DNA of 64,000 nucleotides from Leptospira langatensis (GTDB lineage Bacteria; Spirochaetota; Leptospiria; Leptospirales; Leptospiraceae): assembly GCF_004770615.1 (NCBI RefSeq), contig NZ_RQER01000007.1, positions 62,001 through 126,000 of the forward strand. Direction: 5' to 3'. This document shows positions 9,560 through 18,887 of the stretch, one piece after another. Position 1 is the first letter of the stretch. Each line of letters starts with the position of its first letter. The position numbers and the translations under genes were made by a program. The notes under the pieces are model-generated. The model had not been told where the DNA came from and did no database searches. It saw only the letters and a program-made list of their open reading frames with translations.

Positions 9560-9610
9560 TTCGGCCTTTTCGGATTCGATCCGGAACGGAAGGAGTTTTA
9601 GCTGAGTCTC

Positions 9611-11623
9611 GTGTCGCACCCGTGGCTATTACCCAGTCTATTGGCTGCTCTTCCTTCTGCAGTCTTCGTATTCGGAGTATATCTCTATTTATATAGCAAA
9701 GAAGGGAACAAGGCTCTACTTGCCTGGACCTTCGGCTGGTTCTTTCATCTTCTTTTCTATATAGGAAATATTCTCCAAGTAGGGGAATTCGATCACCTTC
9801 ATTATTACTTCCCCACCTTAAGCGTAGACTTCTTAAGGGCGTTCTTCCAATTCTACGGTTGTTTCTTATTCTTAAGAAAGCCTGTCACCCTCCCAATGAA
9901 AGGGATCTTTGTATTGGTCGGGCTTGGTGCTATTACTGCGGATTATCTGAAGATCACTTCTGGTTTTTGGGTTTGGCCGGTGTATCTACTCGTTGGTCTA
10001 TCTCAGATCTATACCGGGATCGCATTCTTAAATACGACTAGGTTCGAAGCTGGAAAGAAAATAACCGGTTGGATCTTCATCCTCTGGGGAATTCATGTAG
10101 CCAATTATCCTTTCGTTCGCCCTTTACAAGAGTTCGCTCATTTCGGTTTTCTACTCGGAGGTTTCTTCCGTTTTTCTTCTGCGATCACCATCATACTCGC
10201 CTACTTCGAAGAGACAAAGATGGGACTTTTGAGAGCCGAAGGGAATTATAAGAAGATCGTAGAGACTACATTGGAAGGGATTTGGCTCATCGATAAAGAC
10301 GGGAAGACCACCTATATGAACCGGACCATGGCGGATTACTTAGGCATAGGAGAGAAGGAGTTCGTCGGTAGAACGATATTAGACCTAATCCCATTAGAAC
10401 TTCATGATATAATAAACAGAAGGTTAGAGGACAGAAAGAGAGGGATCGGAGAGGTCCACGATTTCCATTTCAAGAATCGCAAGGGAGAATCGGTTTGGCT
10501 TCTCATGTCCACGAATCCTCTTTTCGATTACCAGGGGAATTATGAAGGTGCGCTCGCAATGTGCACGGATATCACCGCATTCAAGAAGACCGAAATCGCA
10601 TTAAAGGAAAGCGAAAGACAGCTATCCACCCTGATCCGAAACCTTCCCGGTATAGCGTATCGCTGCGCGTTAGATCCGAATTGGACCATGGAATTTATCA
10701 GCGAAGGATGCTTCGAACTAACCGGATATTCCCCTTCGGATTTCGTATCGAACCGGACCATTTCTTTCGGAGAAGTAATCCACGAAGAAGACAGAGAAGA
10801 CGTGTATCGAGATGTGATTGATGCAATCCGAGAAAACCTTACTTATCGTCTCGTTTATCGCATCCATCATAGGAACGGGAATATGAAATGGGTTTTCGAA
10901 CAAGGCTCAGCGGTCAAAGGAGAGAAAGGCGAGATCATCGCCTTAGAGGGATTTATTAGCGACTTCACTCAAGTGAAACGCGCCGAAGAGATCATGGCAA
11001 ACAGCCTGCAAGAGAAGGATATCCTGCTTAAAGAGGTCCATCATAGAGTGAAGAACTATCTGCAAGTCCTCTCCAGTCTTCTGTCTATCCAGCAAGAAGA
11101 GATCGAGGAGAGTAATCCCGCGCAAGTTCTAGTCGAGTCCCAAAACAGGATCCTTTCTATGGCCTATGTGCATGAATCCTTGTATGGAAAGCACCAGATC
11201 AGTGACGAATTCTTTCCCGAGTTCGTGAGTAAGCTAGTGGACAGTCTTCTTCGTTCCTTCGGACATGATAAGGAAGAGATCCGGATTTTTGTGAACTGCG
11301 AACGTCTTTCTATCAAACAAAATTTCGCCATTCCAATCGGACTGATCCTAAACGAATTAGTGACGAACGTCCTGAAGCATGCATTCCCCGGCAAACTCAG
11401 ATCCGAAGAAAGGATCCTTAAGATCTCCTTTTACCAAGAAGGAGGATGGATCCACCTGGATGTTACGGACAACGGAAGGGGAAAATCGGCAAGCTTCGAG
11501 TCTAAGGATTCCATGGGTCTGGAATTAGTGGATCTTCTTACAAAACAACTAAAAGGATCCGTACAAGATCTTTCCAATGAGCAGGGAACCGTGACTCGGA
11601 TCCGATTCCCTGCATTTCAGTAG
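9611..11623 (+). CDS. Membrane PAS-PAS sensor histidine kinase (HisKA_2/HWE-like)
   Basis: About 670 residues. The N-terminus has six or seven membrane helices (residues 5-200), then two PAS domains with PAC motifs (about 210-335 and 340-460), then a HisKA_2 dimerisation region with phosphoacceptor KEVHHRVKNYLQ near residue 477, and an HATPase domain (N box LILNELVTNVLKHAF, G box DNGRGK). The ribosome site AAGGAG at 9590-9595 sits 15 bases before the GTG at 9611 but only 6 bases before an in-frame CTG at 9602, with a stop codon directly before it. So CTG may be the true start. No response regulator is adjacent, so this is an orphan kinase. Confidence 0.88.
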   Translation: MSHPWLLPSLLAALPSAVFVFGVYLYLYSKEGNKALLAWTFGWFFHLLFYIGNILQVGEFDHLHYYFPTLSVDFLRAFFQFYGCFLFLRKPVTLPMKGIFVLVGLGAITADYLKITSGFWVWPVYLLVGLSQIYTGIAFLNTTRFEAGKKITGWIFILWGIHVANYPFVRPLQEFAHFGFLLGGFFRFSSAITIILAYFEETKMGLLRAEGNYKKIVETTLEGIWLIDKDGKTTYMNRTMADYLGIGEKEFVGRTILDLIPLELHDIINRRLEDRKRGIGEVHDFHFKNRKGESVWLLMSTNPLFDYQGNYEGALAMCTDITAFKKTEIALKESERQLSTLIRNLPGIAYRCALDPNWTMEFISEGCFELTGYSPSDFVSNRTISFGEVIHEEDREDVYRDVIDAIRENLTYRLVYRIHHRNGNMKWVFEQGSAVKGEKGEIIALEGFISDFTQVKRAEEIMANSLQEKDILLKEVHHRVKNYLQVLSSLLSIQQEEIEESNPAQVLVESQNRILSMAYVHESLYGKHQISDEFFPEFVSKLVDSLLRSFGHDKEEIRIFVNCERLSIKQNFAIPIGLILNELVTNVLKHAFPGKLRSEERILKISFYQEGGWIHLDVTDNGRGKSASFESKDSMGLELVDLLTKQLKGSVQDLSNEQGTVTRIRFPAFQ

Positions 11624-11644
11624 AATTTTGTCCCCTTCTTCTGA

Positions 11645-12475
11645 TCAAACTCCTTGGATCTCCGGAGAGCCGTCCAGAGTCCCGTCGGAAGAATGTTCCG
11701 GCTCTCTATGAGTGACTTCCCTGAAAGTATCGAAATACCTCTCATGATTCGTCCCCATGATCCTGTCCCAGATATTGAAGTAGAGACCGTAATTGCAGTT
11801 AAAGTATTTATGATGCATATTATGGTGAGTCGTGGAATTATGCAGCCTCAGGAATTTGTTCTCTATGAATCCTTTCGGAAATAGCTCGAAGGAAAGATGT
11901 CCGAGCACGTTCAAGAAATTGCTATAAAAGAAGAATATTACCAAAGCCACAGTATGGATGGGAAGAAATAGGATCACCAGAGGAACGATCCCCGCCTCTA
12001 CCACGGCCTCGTACGGATGAAAGGAAAACGCGGCCCAAGGAGAAGGATTCGTGGACTTATGATGTACCAGATGCATTCTCTTGAACAGAATTGGATGGTG
12101 CATCAGTCTATGGGTCCAATAGAAATACGTATCATGCAGGAAGATGATCGCGATAATACTAAAGATCATATACGGGACTCCGTAATCCTCTACTTTATCG
12201 TAGATGAGAGTCATCCCGCTTTGCTTCATGAGTAGGACCAGGATCCCGGAAGCCGCAAAGATCATAAGAGTGATCGCGGAGTATTTTAGTTCGTGAAAGA
12301 TCTTATCTTTTTCAGGAAGTCGTTTCTGAATGATCTTATGCTTTAACTTTTCTTTATATATGATCCAAATAAACAGATAAGCCGCTCCGGCCATCAGTAT
12401 ATAACGGACCCAAAGCGTAGCTAAGGTAAAAAGATAATACCCAGTATAGCCGATTTTGTCCAGGACTTCGTTCAT
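11645..12475 (-). CDS. Fatty acid hydroxylase / sterol desaturase family protein
   Basis: A 276-residue membrane di-iron oxygenase. All three histidine clusters of the family are visible: HDTYFYWTHRLMHH, HLVHHKS and HHNMHH, within about four membrane helices. Members hydroxylate or desaturate long-chain lipids or sterols using O2. It ends tail to tail with the histidine kinase gene, 21 bases apart. The 74 bases upstream separate it from the AraC gene and carry a TGTAGGAACT repeat copy. The substrate cannot be told; in a spirochaete a membrane lipid or lipid A acyl chain is more likely than a sterol. Confidence 0.85.
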   Translation of the reverse strand: MNEVLDKIGYTGYYLFTLATLWVRYILMAGAAYLFIWIIYKEKLKHKIIQKRLPEKDKIFHELKYSAITLMIFAASGILVLLMKQSGMTLIYDKVEDYGVPYMIFSIIAIIFLHDTYFYWTHRLMHHPILFKRMHLVHHKSTNPSPWAAFSFHPYEAVVEAGIVPLVILFLPIHTVALVIFFFYSNFLNVLGHLSFELFPKGFIENKFLRLHNSTTHHNMHHKYFNCNYGLYFNIWDRIMGTNHERYFDTFREVTHREPEHSSDGTLDGSPEIQGV

Positions 12476-12491
12476 CCGATTCTCCTCTTTT

Positions 12492-12510
12492 TGTAGGAAC
12501 TATTCTACAC
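12492..12510. repeat. TGTAGGAACT intergenic repeat copy with short inverted repeat
   Basis: The 10-mer TGTAGGAACT (12492-12501) is followed by ATTCTACA, giving a 5-base stem TGTAG/CTACA. The same 10-mer occurs at 33502-33511 and inverted at 47944-47953, always between genes. Here it lies in the gap between the AraC and hydroxylase genes. Confidence 0.5.
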
Positions 12511-12549
12511 TATAAGAATAAGATCAGGAACTTCAGTTTCGTAAATTAA

Positions 12550-13653
12550 CTAGCCGATTTCGAAATCGGCGGTGTTTTTTGAGAGCTCTTCCCTACCTCG
12601 GTTCTTTCTGAACTCGGTGGGAGTGACCCCGGTAAGCTCTTTAAAGGCTCGATTGAAAGGGCCAAGAGATTGGTAACCTAGATCCATTGCGATCCGTATG
12701 ATCGGGATCTCATCCTTTTCAGGTGCGAGTAATATCTCACAGGCCTCTTGTATCCTATAACGATTCAAGAAATCAGGAAAATTCCGAAATCCCATAGCTT
12801 GGTTGATGAGCCGACGTAGCTTGTATTCTTGGACTTCGAGATCTTCCGCCAATTGTCCTATGGTCAAACCTTCTTTGCGATAGAGTTTGCTCTCTTCGAA
12901 TGCGGAGACCAACTTCTTTCTTAAGGCAGGATCCGCGTAGACCGCTTTCTCTTCCTTGTCTTCTATCTCTTCCGGCTTCGGATCTACGAGACCTTCTTTC
13001 AATTCGAATACGAGATACATGAATGCGAGTATCAAACCCCAGGCGAGGATCACATTGGCAAGATCCAGGATCTCGGATAAGACCCTTCCCCTCAGGATCA
13101 AATGAGAGAACATATTGAAACTGATCACGCTTCCGGTCATGAGAATATGGACTTCTCTCAATCTCCTTCTCGTCTCGATCAGGTCATCCTTTCTACCGGA
13201 GTAAATGCGGATAATCGCTGCCACTACGAATGCCAAAGATAGAAGAGTAGGAATGATCACATGAGCGAGTACCGACGCGGAACCGATGGGACCTCTCATA
13301 TTGATCTGATCCAAGACAGGATAGACTAGCCAAGCGGAGATCAAAAGTTTTCCGATTAGAAGAAGCCAATGCCAAGCCTTCGGCTCGAAATGATCCTCGA
13401 AGATCGCAAGACTGATCATCCAAAAAAAGAAAGGAAGAGTGATGAGTCCTGCGAATAGAAAGATACGGACCGAATATGGGATCTTAAACTCAGGATCCAG
13501 ACAAAGAAGGATATAGCAAATAATACCTACTGCAAATCCGCCGGCGATCCGTATCCTAAGATCGTAATAATACTTCCAACCCAGAAATCCGATGATGAAG
13601 ATCAAGTTAGAGAGACAGAATAAATGAAGTATATTTGTGATCTCGGAGATCAA
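12550..13653 (-). CDS. AraC-family regulator with multi-helix membrane N-terminus
   Basis: Residues 1-210 are hydrophobic with six or seven probable membrane helices. The C-terminal third is an AraC/XylS DNA-binding domain with two helix-turn-helix units (RRLINQAMGFRNFPDFLNRY and the signature IAMDLGYQSLGPFNRAFKEL followed by TGVTPTEFRK). I choose the TTG at 13653: it overlaps the TGA of the upstream SDR gene (TTGA) and has GGAAG about 7 bases ahead. A longer TTG start at 13686 is possible. This architecture recurs in Leptospira as putative membrane-sensing regulators; signal and targets are unknown. Confidence 0.82.
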   Translation of the reverse strand: MISEITNILHLFCLSNLIFIIGFLGWKYYYDLRIRIAGGFAVGIICYILLCLDPEFKIPYSVRIFLFAGLITLPFFFWMISLAIFEDHFEPKAWHWLLLIGKLLISAWLVYPVLDQINMRGPIGSASVLAHVIIPTLLSLAFVVAAIIRIYSGRKDDLIETRRRLREVHILMTGSVISFNMFSHLILRGRVLSEILDLANVILAWGLILAFMYLVFELKEGLVDPKPEEIEDKEEKAVYADPALRKKLVSAFEESKLYRKEGLTIGQLAEDLEVQEYKLRRLINQAMGFRNFPDFLNRYRIQEACEILLAPEKDEIPIIRIAMDLGYQSLGPFNRAFKELTGVTPTEFRKNRGREELSKNTADFEIG

Positions 13654-14492
13654 GGGAGTTCTTCCAGTTTTTCCAACTCTCTCCAAAAGTCCTTGGTTTG
13701 TAAACTAGGAAGAAATTTCCGAATAAGCGAACTGTCCACAAATCCGTCTTCTCTATCCATTGCTTGGTCGGGAAAGGAAGAGATTTTACCCTGTTCTTCT
13801 AAAAGTCTGAACACTTCAAACCAGGTATGCCATTGCTGATCGGATAATACGAGCTCTGAGGGCAGGTCTCTTCCCTCATACGAGAATAGAAGACGGATCG
13901 CATCTGCTATATCGTCTCCATGGATCAAATTCAATTGTCGTTTTGTTTTTTTGATCAGTCCTTTTCGGATCCAATCCCCAGGATTTCGACCAGGACCATA
14001 GATCCCGGAAAGATACAGGATCCTTCCCCCCATCTCCAAGAAAGAAGCTTCTGTATCATAACGATCGTGGTCCTTCTCCTTGGGAGAAGATTCCGTGATC
14101 TCGGAACCGTTTCGAGTGTAGATGCTCGTGGTCCCCAAAAGCCATACCTGTTTGGAAACAGAGAACAATGTCTGCAAGAGAAGCTCCTTCGGTTCCAATT
14201 TGTGGATCGGAAAGGTGATCAAAGAAAAGTCGAATGGAGCCCCAGAGATTGTTTTTCCGGAACCGTCGATCTCCTTCGAGCTAGCAAACTCCTCTCCGAA
14301 ATTTTGAACTTCCTTAGAGCCAGAAAATCTCTCCCTGAACTGAAGGATCTGTTGGCGATCCGAAACATCCAGAAGGAAAGAATCTCCTTCTTGGGTCTTT
14401 CTGGAAAAACCGAGTACTTCATGTTCTTGTCGCAAGGCATGTAGAATACGTAAGCCGGTATATCCAAGACCCAGAACGGCAATCTTAGGCAT
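13650..14492 (-). CDS. NAD(P)-binding SDR-type epimerase/dehydratase
   Basis: A 280-residue extended SDR-like protein. It begins with a Rossmann nucleotide loop (KIAVLGLGYTGLRIL) and has a region around YLSGIYGPGRNP, typical of NAD-dependent epimerases. The canonical YxxxK catalytic pair is not evident, so catalysis is uncertain. Its ATG overlaps the purB stop by one base (TAATG), and its TGA overlaps the TTG of the AraC gene, so purB, this gene and the regulator are probably cotranscribed. Resembles the YeeZ-type SDR proteins; substrate unknown. Confidence 0.75.
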   Translation of the reverse strand: MPKIAVLGLGYTGLRILHALRQEHEVLGFSRKTQEGDSFLLDVSDRQQILQFRERFSGSKEVQNFGEEFASSKEIDGSGKTISGAPFDFSLITFPIHKLEPKELLLQTLFSVSKQVWLLGTTSIYTRNGSEITESSPKEKDHDRYDTEASFLEMGGRILYLSGIYGPGRNPGDWIRKGLIKKTKRQLNLIHGDDIADAIRLLFSYEGRDLPSELVLSDQQWHTWFEVFRLLEEQGKISSFPDQAMDREDGFVDSSLIRKFLPSLQTKDFWRELEKLEELP

Positions 14493-15793
14493 TATTCCAG
14501 GCCGAGACGTTTATAGATCAGTCCTACCTTTTCCAGATAAGGAGAGATCTGAAAGATCGCATCCAGATCTTCCGGCTTCAATACTTTCTGAACCTTCGGA
14601 TCTTCGGAAAGTCTTTGCTTGAGATTTTGGGATTGGTCCGCCCAAACGCTCATTGCATGTCCTTGCACGATCGCGTAAGCATCTTCTCGAGTAATGCCAC
14701 CTTTTTCGATCAGATACAAAAGTACTTTCTGGGAGAAGATCAATCCTCGAGTCACACCCAGAGTCCTTTCGATCGCATCAGGATACACATGCAGGTTCTT
14801 CACTACGAAAAGCATCTTATCCAAAATATACTCCAACGCAATGGTAGAATCAGGAACTACGATACGCTCCGCAGAAGAGTGAGAGATATCTCTCTCATGC
14901 CAAAGAGCCACGTTCTGCAATGCAGTGGAAACATTGGAACGGATCACACGAGAGATCCCGGAGATCCTTTCGCAGATGACGGGATTTCTCTTATGCGGCA
15001 TAGCAGAAGATCCCTTTTGTCCTGCGGAGAATGGCTCTTCCACTTCTCTTCCTTCCGTTTTTTGTAAGAGACGGATCTCGGTCGCGAATCGATCCAGACT
15101 CGCAGCAGTAACGCCTAACGCAGACATATAGGCGGCATGTCTGTCCCTGGAAACTACTTGGGTCGCGATCGGGTCAGGCTTCAATCCCAGCTTTTCGCAG
15201 ACATATTCTTCGATGTCAGGTTCGATATTGGAATAAGTTCCTACCGCTCCGGAAAGTTTTCCGACGGAGATCTCTTCCTTAGCAAGAGCCAGCCTGGCAC
15301 GATTTCGTTTCATCTCTTCGTAAAATAATGCGAATTTTAGACCGAGGGTCATCGGCTCAGCGTGGATGCCGTGAGATCTTCCGATGCAAGGAAGGTTTCT
15401 GTATTGGACCGCCTTCTCCTTGACCGCCTCTATCAGTTGGTCCGTTTTTCGAAGGATCAACTCCATCGCTTGGACCATCTGCACACAAAGGGCTGTGTCC
15501 CCGATATCGGAAGAAGTCAGACCGTAATGCACATGACGTCCTGCAGGTCCGATATAAGAATTCATATTAGTAAGGAATGCGATCACATCGTGATGAACCT
15601 TGGACTCTATCTCTAGGATCTCATCCACCTTGAACCTTGCCTTGGAACGGATCTCTTCGAAGTCCTCTTTAGGAACTTCTCCCTTTTTCATCCTGGCTTC
15701 GGTGGCGAGAATCTCGATCTCCTTCCAGATATCGAATTTGTTCTCTAGTTCCCAGATCTTAGCGATCTCTGGATTTGAATAACGATCTATCAT
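14492..15793 (-). CDS. purB: Adenylosuccinate lyase
   Basis: A 433-residue member of the fumarase/aspartase superfamily, the usual length for PurB. The family signature GSSAMPHKRNP is intact near residue 265, and the catalytic region around GLTSSDIGDTALC and GRSHGIHAEPMT is present. PurB cleaves SAICAR to AICAR and adenylosuccinate to AMP in purine synthesis. The ATG is preceded by GAGG seven bases away. A small hairpin (GGGGA/TCCCC, 15805-15818) sits just before the ribosome site. It leads the purB-SDR-AraC operon. Confidence 0.97.
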   Translation of the reverse strand: MIDRYSNPEIAKIWELENKFDIWKEIEILATEARMKKGEVPKEDFEEIRSKARFKVDEILEIESKVHHDVIAFLTNMNSYIGPAGRHVHYGLTSSDIGDTALCVQMVQAMELILRKTDQLIEAVKEKAVQYRNLPCIGRSHGIHAEPMTLGLKFALFYEEMKRNRARLALAKEEISVGKLSGAVGTYSNIEPDIEEYVCEKLGLKPDPIATQVVSRDRHAAYMSALGVTAASLDRFATEIRLLQKTEGREVEEPFSAGQKGSSAMPHKRNPVICERISGISRVIRSNVSTALQNVALWHERDISHSSAERIVVPDSTIALEYILDKMLFVVKNLHVYPDAIERTLGVTRGLIFSQKVLLYLIEKGGITREDAYAIVQGHAMSVWADQSQNLKQRLSEDPKVQKVLKPEDLDAIFQISPYLEKVGLIYKRLGLE

Positions 15794-15870
15794 TCCAATT
15801 CCTCGGGGAAATATCCCCCTAAGATAGGATTTTTATTCAGGTCCGATCCGTAAACGGTTTTTGTCCGAGC

Positions 15871-16938
15871 CTAACCCAGTTCGAAAGAGTCGACGAATTC
15901 GCGGATCAGATTGATATGATCCACTTCCGGAGAAGGATTCTCCTTACTCGGCTCATAAAGATGTTCATCGAATACGTGGTAATCGAATATCTTCAGCTCG
16001 AAATCGGGAATAGTAATGATAATGTTTTCGGAATGGATATCAAAGATCAGTTTCTCTTCCTTAGCAAGATACTTGGTCACTTCGATGACCCTGTGAAAGT
16101 CTAAGGCGATCTTTTTGAGTTTGGACTTGCTAACGATCCCGAATCTATGTGTATCGAAATTCAATTTCCATTTAGGGAATAAGGCGTCCTGGATCGGGTT
16201 CTGCCGGACCTTTTCATTCAATCGAATGAATTCCTTTAAGTGCTTTCCCGGAAGAAGGTTCTGGTTATCGCAAGGGGTCAGTGTCATCACAGGAATGCCC
16301 AACGGACTCTTTCTAAAACGAAGTCCCATGAAATAACGAGTCGGTAGGACCAGATCGGGAATGAGGCTCTTTAATTTCCAGTAATGCAATCTTTCCAGGC
16401 CCAGACGAGCAAACTTGAAACGGATCTCGTCTCGCTTGGATTCTCTCCAAGAGGAACTCTGAAGAAGGTGCATCAAACCGATCTCCTCCGGCTTCAGATA
16501 ACGTTCCAGATTATTCTGCACCTCCTTGAACAAGGAACCGAAGATCGGATCGGAAGGAAGTTTGGACTTACCTATCTTCACCACCTGGTTCCAAGGGAGA
16601 GTGTATACAAATTTATAAGATCCGCGACCTATATAATTTTCCGCCGACAAGGGCATGAAATTATCCAGGAACTCCCTGCCATATCTATGCGTTATACGAA
16701 ACAGGTGAGAGACCGGAAACACTCTCTCATAGAATTTACGAAAAAGACCGGATTGCCTGAGGCGGAAATCGATGGGCAGATCCTCTTTTGGGATCTGAGA
16801 ATCCGTCTTGTCCGGATCGAAGAATAATTCCTTATCGAGACCCTTTTCCAGGATCTCGATAAAGCTTGGAATGCCGGGAGAATTCCAAAAATTGCGGATC
16901 GCTTCTCCGAATTCGGTGAATCTTCCCTTCTTAGCCAT
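15871..16938 (-). CDS. Protein with kinase-like fold, function unknown
   Basis: A 355-residue soluble protein, not recognised by name. It shows, in order, the hallmarks of a protein-kinase-like fold: glycine-rich loop IGRGSYKFVY (from residue 103), a lysine in QVVKIGKS (Lys121), a catalytic-loop-like FDIHSENIII with Asp300 and Asn305, and a metal-binding-loop-like KIFDYHVFD with Asp319. The His of HRD is replaced by Phe. All residues needed for phosphotransfer appear present, so it may be an active small-molecule, lipid or protein kinase. It begins 8 bases after the peptide-binding lipoprotein gene, so the two are likely cotranscribed. Fold assignment is from motif reading only. Confidence 0.6.
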   Translation of the reverse strand: MAKKGRFTEFGEAIRNFWNSPGIPSFIEILEKGLDKELFFDPDKTDSQIPKEDLPIDFRLRQSGLFRKFYERVFPVSHLFRITHRYGREFLDNFMPLSAENYIGRGSYKFVYTLPWNQVVKIGKSKLPSDPIFGSLFKEVQNNLERYLKPEEIGLMHLLQSSSWRESKRDEIRFKFARLGLERLHYWKLKSLIPDLVLPTRYFMGLRFRKSPLGIPVMTLTPCDNQNLLPGKHLKEFIRLNEKVRQNPIQDALFPKWKLNFDTHRFGIVSKSKLKKIALDFHRVIEVTKYLAKEEKLIFDIHSENIIITIPDFELKIFDYHVFDEHLYEPSKENPSPEVDHINLIREFVDSFELG

Positions 16939-16946
16939 GGTTTAGA

Positions 16947-18770
16947 TCATTTATAGTGAACGTCTTTCGGGTATGTAGAAAGAGCCGTCTTTGCTTTGCG
17001 ATTCGTTTCCAAAGACTTAGCCTTTTCCTCGTCCACCCACCAAAGATTCTTGGCGGCCTGTTCTCCCCAATATTTTGCCAAAGGATTTTCCGGAAAGCCG
17101 AAACGATTCCAATAAAGAAGACGAGTCGACTTCAGATTCCAGAGAAGGACATAAGGCACTTCTCTCGTTAGGATCTTATCGATCTTGCGAGCGATCTCCG
17201 CCCTCTTCTTCTCATCGAACTCAGTTCTTTGTTGCTCCACAAGTTTATCTACTTCTGCATTCTTGAAACCGGTGATATTATTTTGACCGTTCTCATCCGC
17301 ATACTTTGAGAACCATTGTTCTTCGGGATCAGGGAAAAGTCCTCCTCCCCAAGCGGCCCAAGTAAGATCGAAATCGTATTTATCGATCCTTTCCGACCAG
17401 TTCGCAAGATCGGTGCTTTCCAATTGGACTTGGATCCCTACTTCTTTGGCTCTTTCAATAAAGACCGTAAAATATTTTTCAGAGCTCTTGTCCCGATCTA
17501 AGATATGGATCACGAAAGGTTTTCCTTCCTTCTCCAAGAAACCTTTGGCATTCGGTTTCCAACCCGCTTCCGAGAGAAGTTTGCGTGCCGCAGCCGGATC
17601 GTAATCGATCGGAGGATTAGGAAGAGCCGATCCTTCCCAAACGGAAGAAAAATAAGAATCGGTAAGTTCGTATTCGTTAAACGCGAGTTTTTCAACCATC
17701 AGCTTGCGATCCACCAAATGAGCGATCGCCTTTCTGACCCTCACGTCATCGAAAGGTTTCCTTCTCATATTGAAGGCCCAGCCTTGAAAACCGATCGGCT
17801 TTTCGTTATAGATCTTTTGCTTGATAATATAATTCTTATCGAACGGTTCTCCCAAAGCCTCCTTGATCCAAGTATAGGCCTTGTAGACCGGGAACAGATC
17901 TATATCACCTTTCTTGAATGCTTGGAACGCGAGCGACTCGTCGCTAAATACCTTGAACAAAAGAGTATCGAAATTGTCCGATCCCTTATAGAAAGGATAA
18001 GCTCTCATCCAATAATCGGCCCTTCTCTTCATCTTGATATAGCGGCCCTTCTTTGCAGACTGCAATTCATAAGGACCGGAGGTCACAGGAAATTCGAAAT
18101 TCTCCTTATTGAATTCCTTATTCTTGAAATGGTGCTCCGGCAGGATCAATAAACCGTATGCGATATCCTCGAAATTACTCCAGTGAATACTCTTCTGAGT
18201 GAATTCGATCTCAAATTCGTTGATGATCTTAGGGACTTCGAACCTAGAAAGGGAGATTCGATGGATCGCAGTATTGTTCTTAGGATCCATCAAGGTTTGG
18301 TACGTAAATAGTACGTCCTGAGCGGTAACAGGCTTGCCGTCACTCCACTTCGCGTTCCGGTCCAAAGTAAAAGTAAAACGCTTCTTGTCTGGAGAGATCT
18401 TCCAAGAGCTTGCGAGTCTAGGAAGAGGATCCAGAGTGATCGGGTTCCTTCTCATCAAAGGTTCGAACATAAGCTGAAAGATCTCGGAAACAGTCGTGAA
18501 ATTCTCCAGATATCCGTTCAAGGATTTAGGATATTGGCTGCTATAGATCCGGAATGTACCGCCTTTCTTTGCATGAATGGAGGCGGCAGGGTTTAGCTTC
18601 CGCATTGCTTCAGGAATACTATTCGGATCTCCAGTCCAAGGCAGATCCGTTACTGCCGGAGAGTTATCCGCTTCTTCCTTATCTCCGCAGGAAACGAAGG
18701 AAAAGAATAAGGTTACGAATAATAAAAATATAAAATAGAAAGGTCTATAGATCCGGATCGGTTCTTTCAA
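16947..18770 (-). CDS. ABC transporter solute-binding lipoprotein (peptide/OppA family)
   Basis: About 607 residues, family 5 solute-binding protein. It has a lipoprotein signal with lipobox FVSC, then typical SBP_bac_5 landmarks: LASSWKISPDKKRFTFTL, WSDGKPVTAQDVLFTY, and the DVRVRKAIAHLVDR segment. I start at the TTG at 18770, which has AAGAGG five bases upstream and gives a compact signal peptide; a longer in-frame start at 18830 exists. No permease or ATPase genes are adjacent, so the transporter partners must lie elsewhere. It is followed closely by the kinase-like gene. Ligand unknown, probably oligopeptides. Confidence 0.9.
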   Translation of the reverse strand: MKEPIRIYRPFYFIFLLFVTLFFSFVSCGDKEEADNSPAVTDLPWTGDPNSIPEAMRKLNPAASIHAKKGGTFRIYSSQYPKSLNGYLENFTTVSEIFQLMFEPLMRRNPITLDPLPRLASSWKISPDKKRFTFTLDRNAKWSDGKPVTAQDVLFTYQTLMDPKNNTAIHRISLSRFEVPKIINEFEIEFTQKSIHWSNFEDIAYGLLILPEHHFKNKEFNKENFEFPVTSGPYELQSAKKGRYIKMKRRADYWMRAYPFYKGSDNFDTLLFKVFSDESLAFQAFKKGDIDLFPVYKAYTWIKEALGEPFDKNYIIKQKIYNEKPIGFQGWAFNMRRKPFDDVRVRKAIAHLVDRKLMVEKLAFNEYELTDSYFSSVWEGSALPNPPIDYDPAAARKLLSEAGWKPNAKGFLEKEGKPFVIHILDRDKSSEKYFTVFIERAKEVGIQVQLESTDLANWSERIDKYDFDLTWAAWGGGLFPDPEEQWFSKYADENGQNNITGFKNAEVDKLVEQQRTEFDEKKRAEIARKIDKILTREVPYVLLWNLKSTRLLYWNRFGFPENPLAKYWGEQAAKNLWWVDEEKAKSLETNRKAKTALSTYPKDVHYK

Positions 18771-18852
18771 AGGACACCTCTTCACTGAGCTTGTGTTCGA
18801 AAGAATTCCCGAAGGGCTGAATTCAGGCAAACCGAATCTGAAATCTTTCGAT

Positions 18853-18884
18853 GAAAACGCGTCTTCTTCGAAAAGAAGAAGACG
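18853..18884 (-). terminator. Rho-independent terminator after rel
   Basis: A 10-base stem (18860-18869 with 18875-18884) with a 5-base loop lies directly after the rel stop codon and is followed on the minus strand by a short T run. It closes the nadC-rel operon. Confidence 0.7.
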
Positions 18885-18887
18885 GAT

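Noticed and set aside
13920..14444. A 174-residue plus-strand frame
   Set aside because: Antisense to the SDR gene, no motif, no start signal.
17505..18152. A 215-residue frame on the plus strand
   Set aside because: It is antisense to the peptide-binding lipoprotein, which has clear family motifs; biased codon use on the sense strand leaves open frames opposite it.
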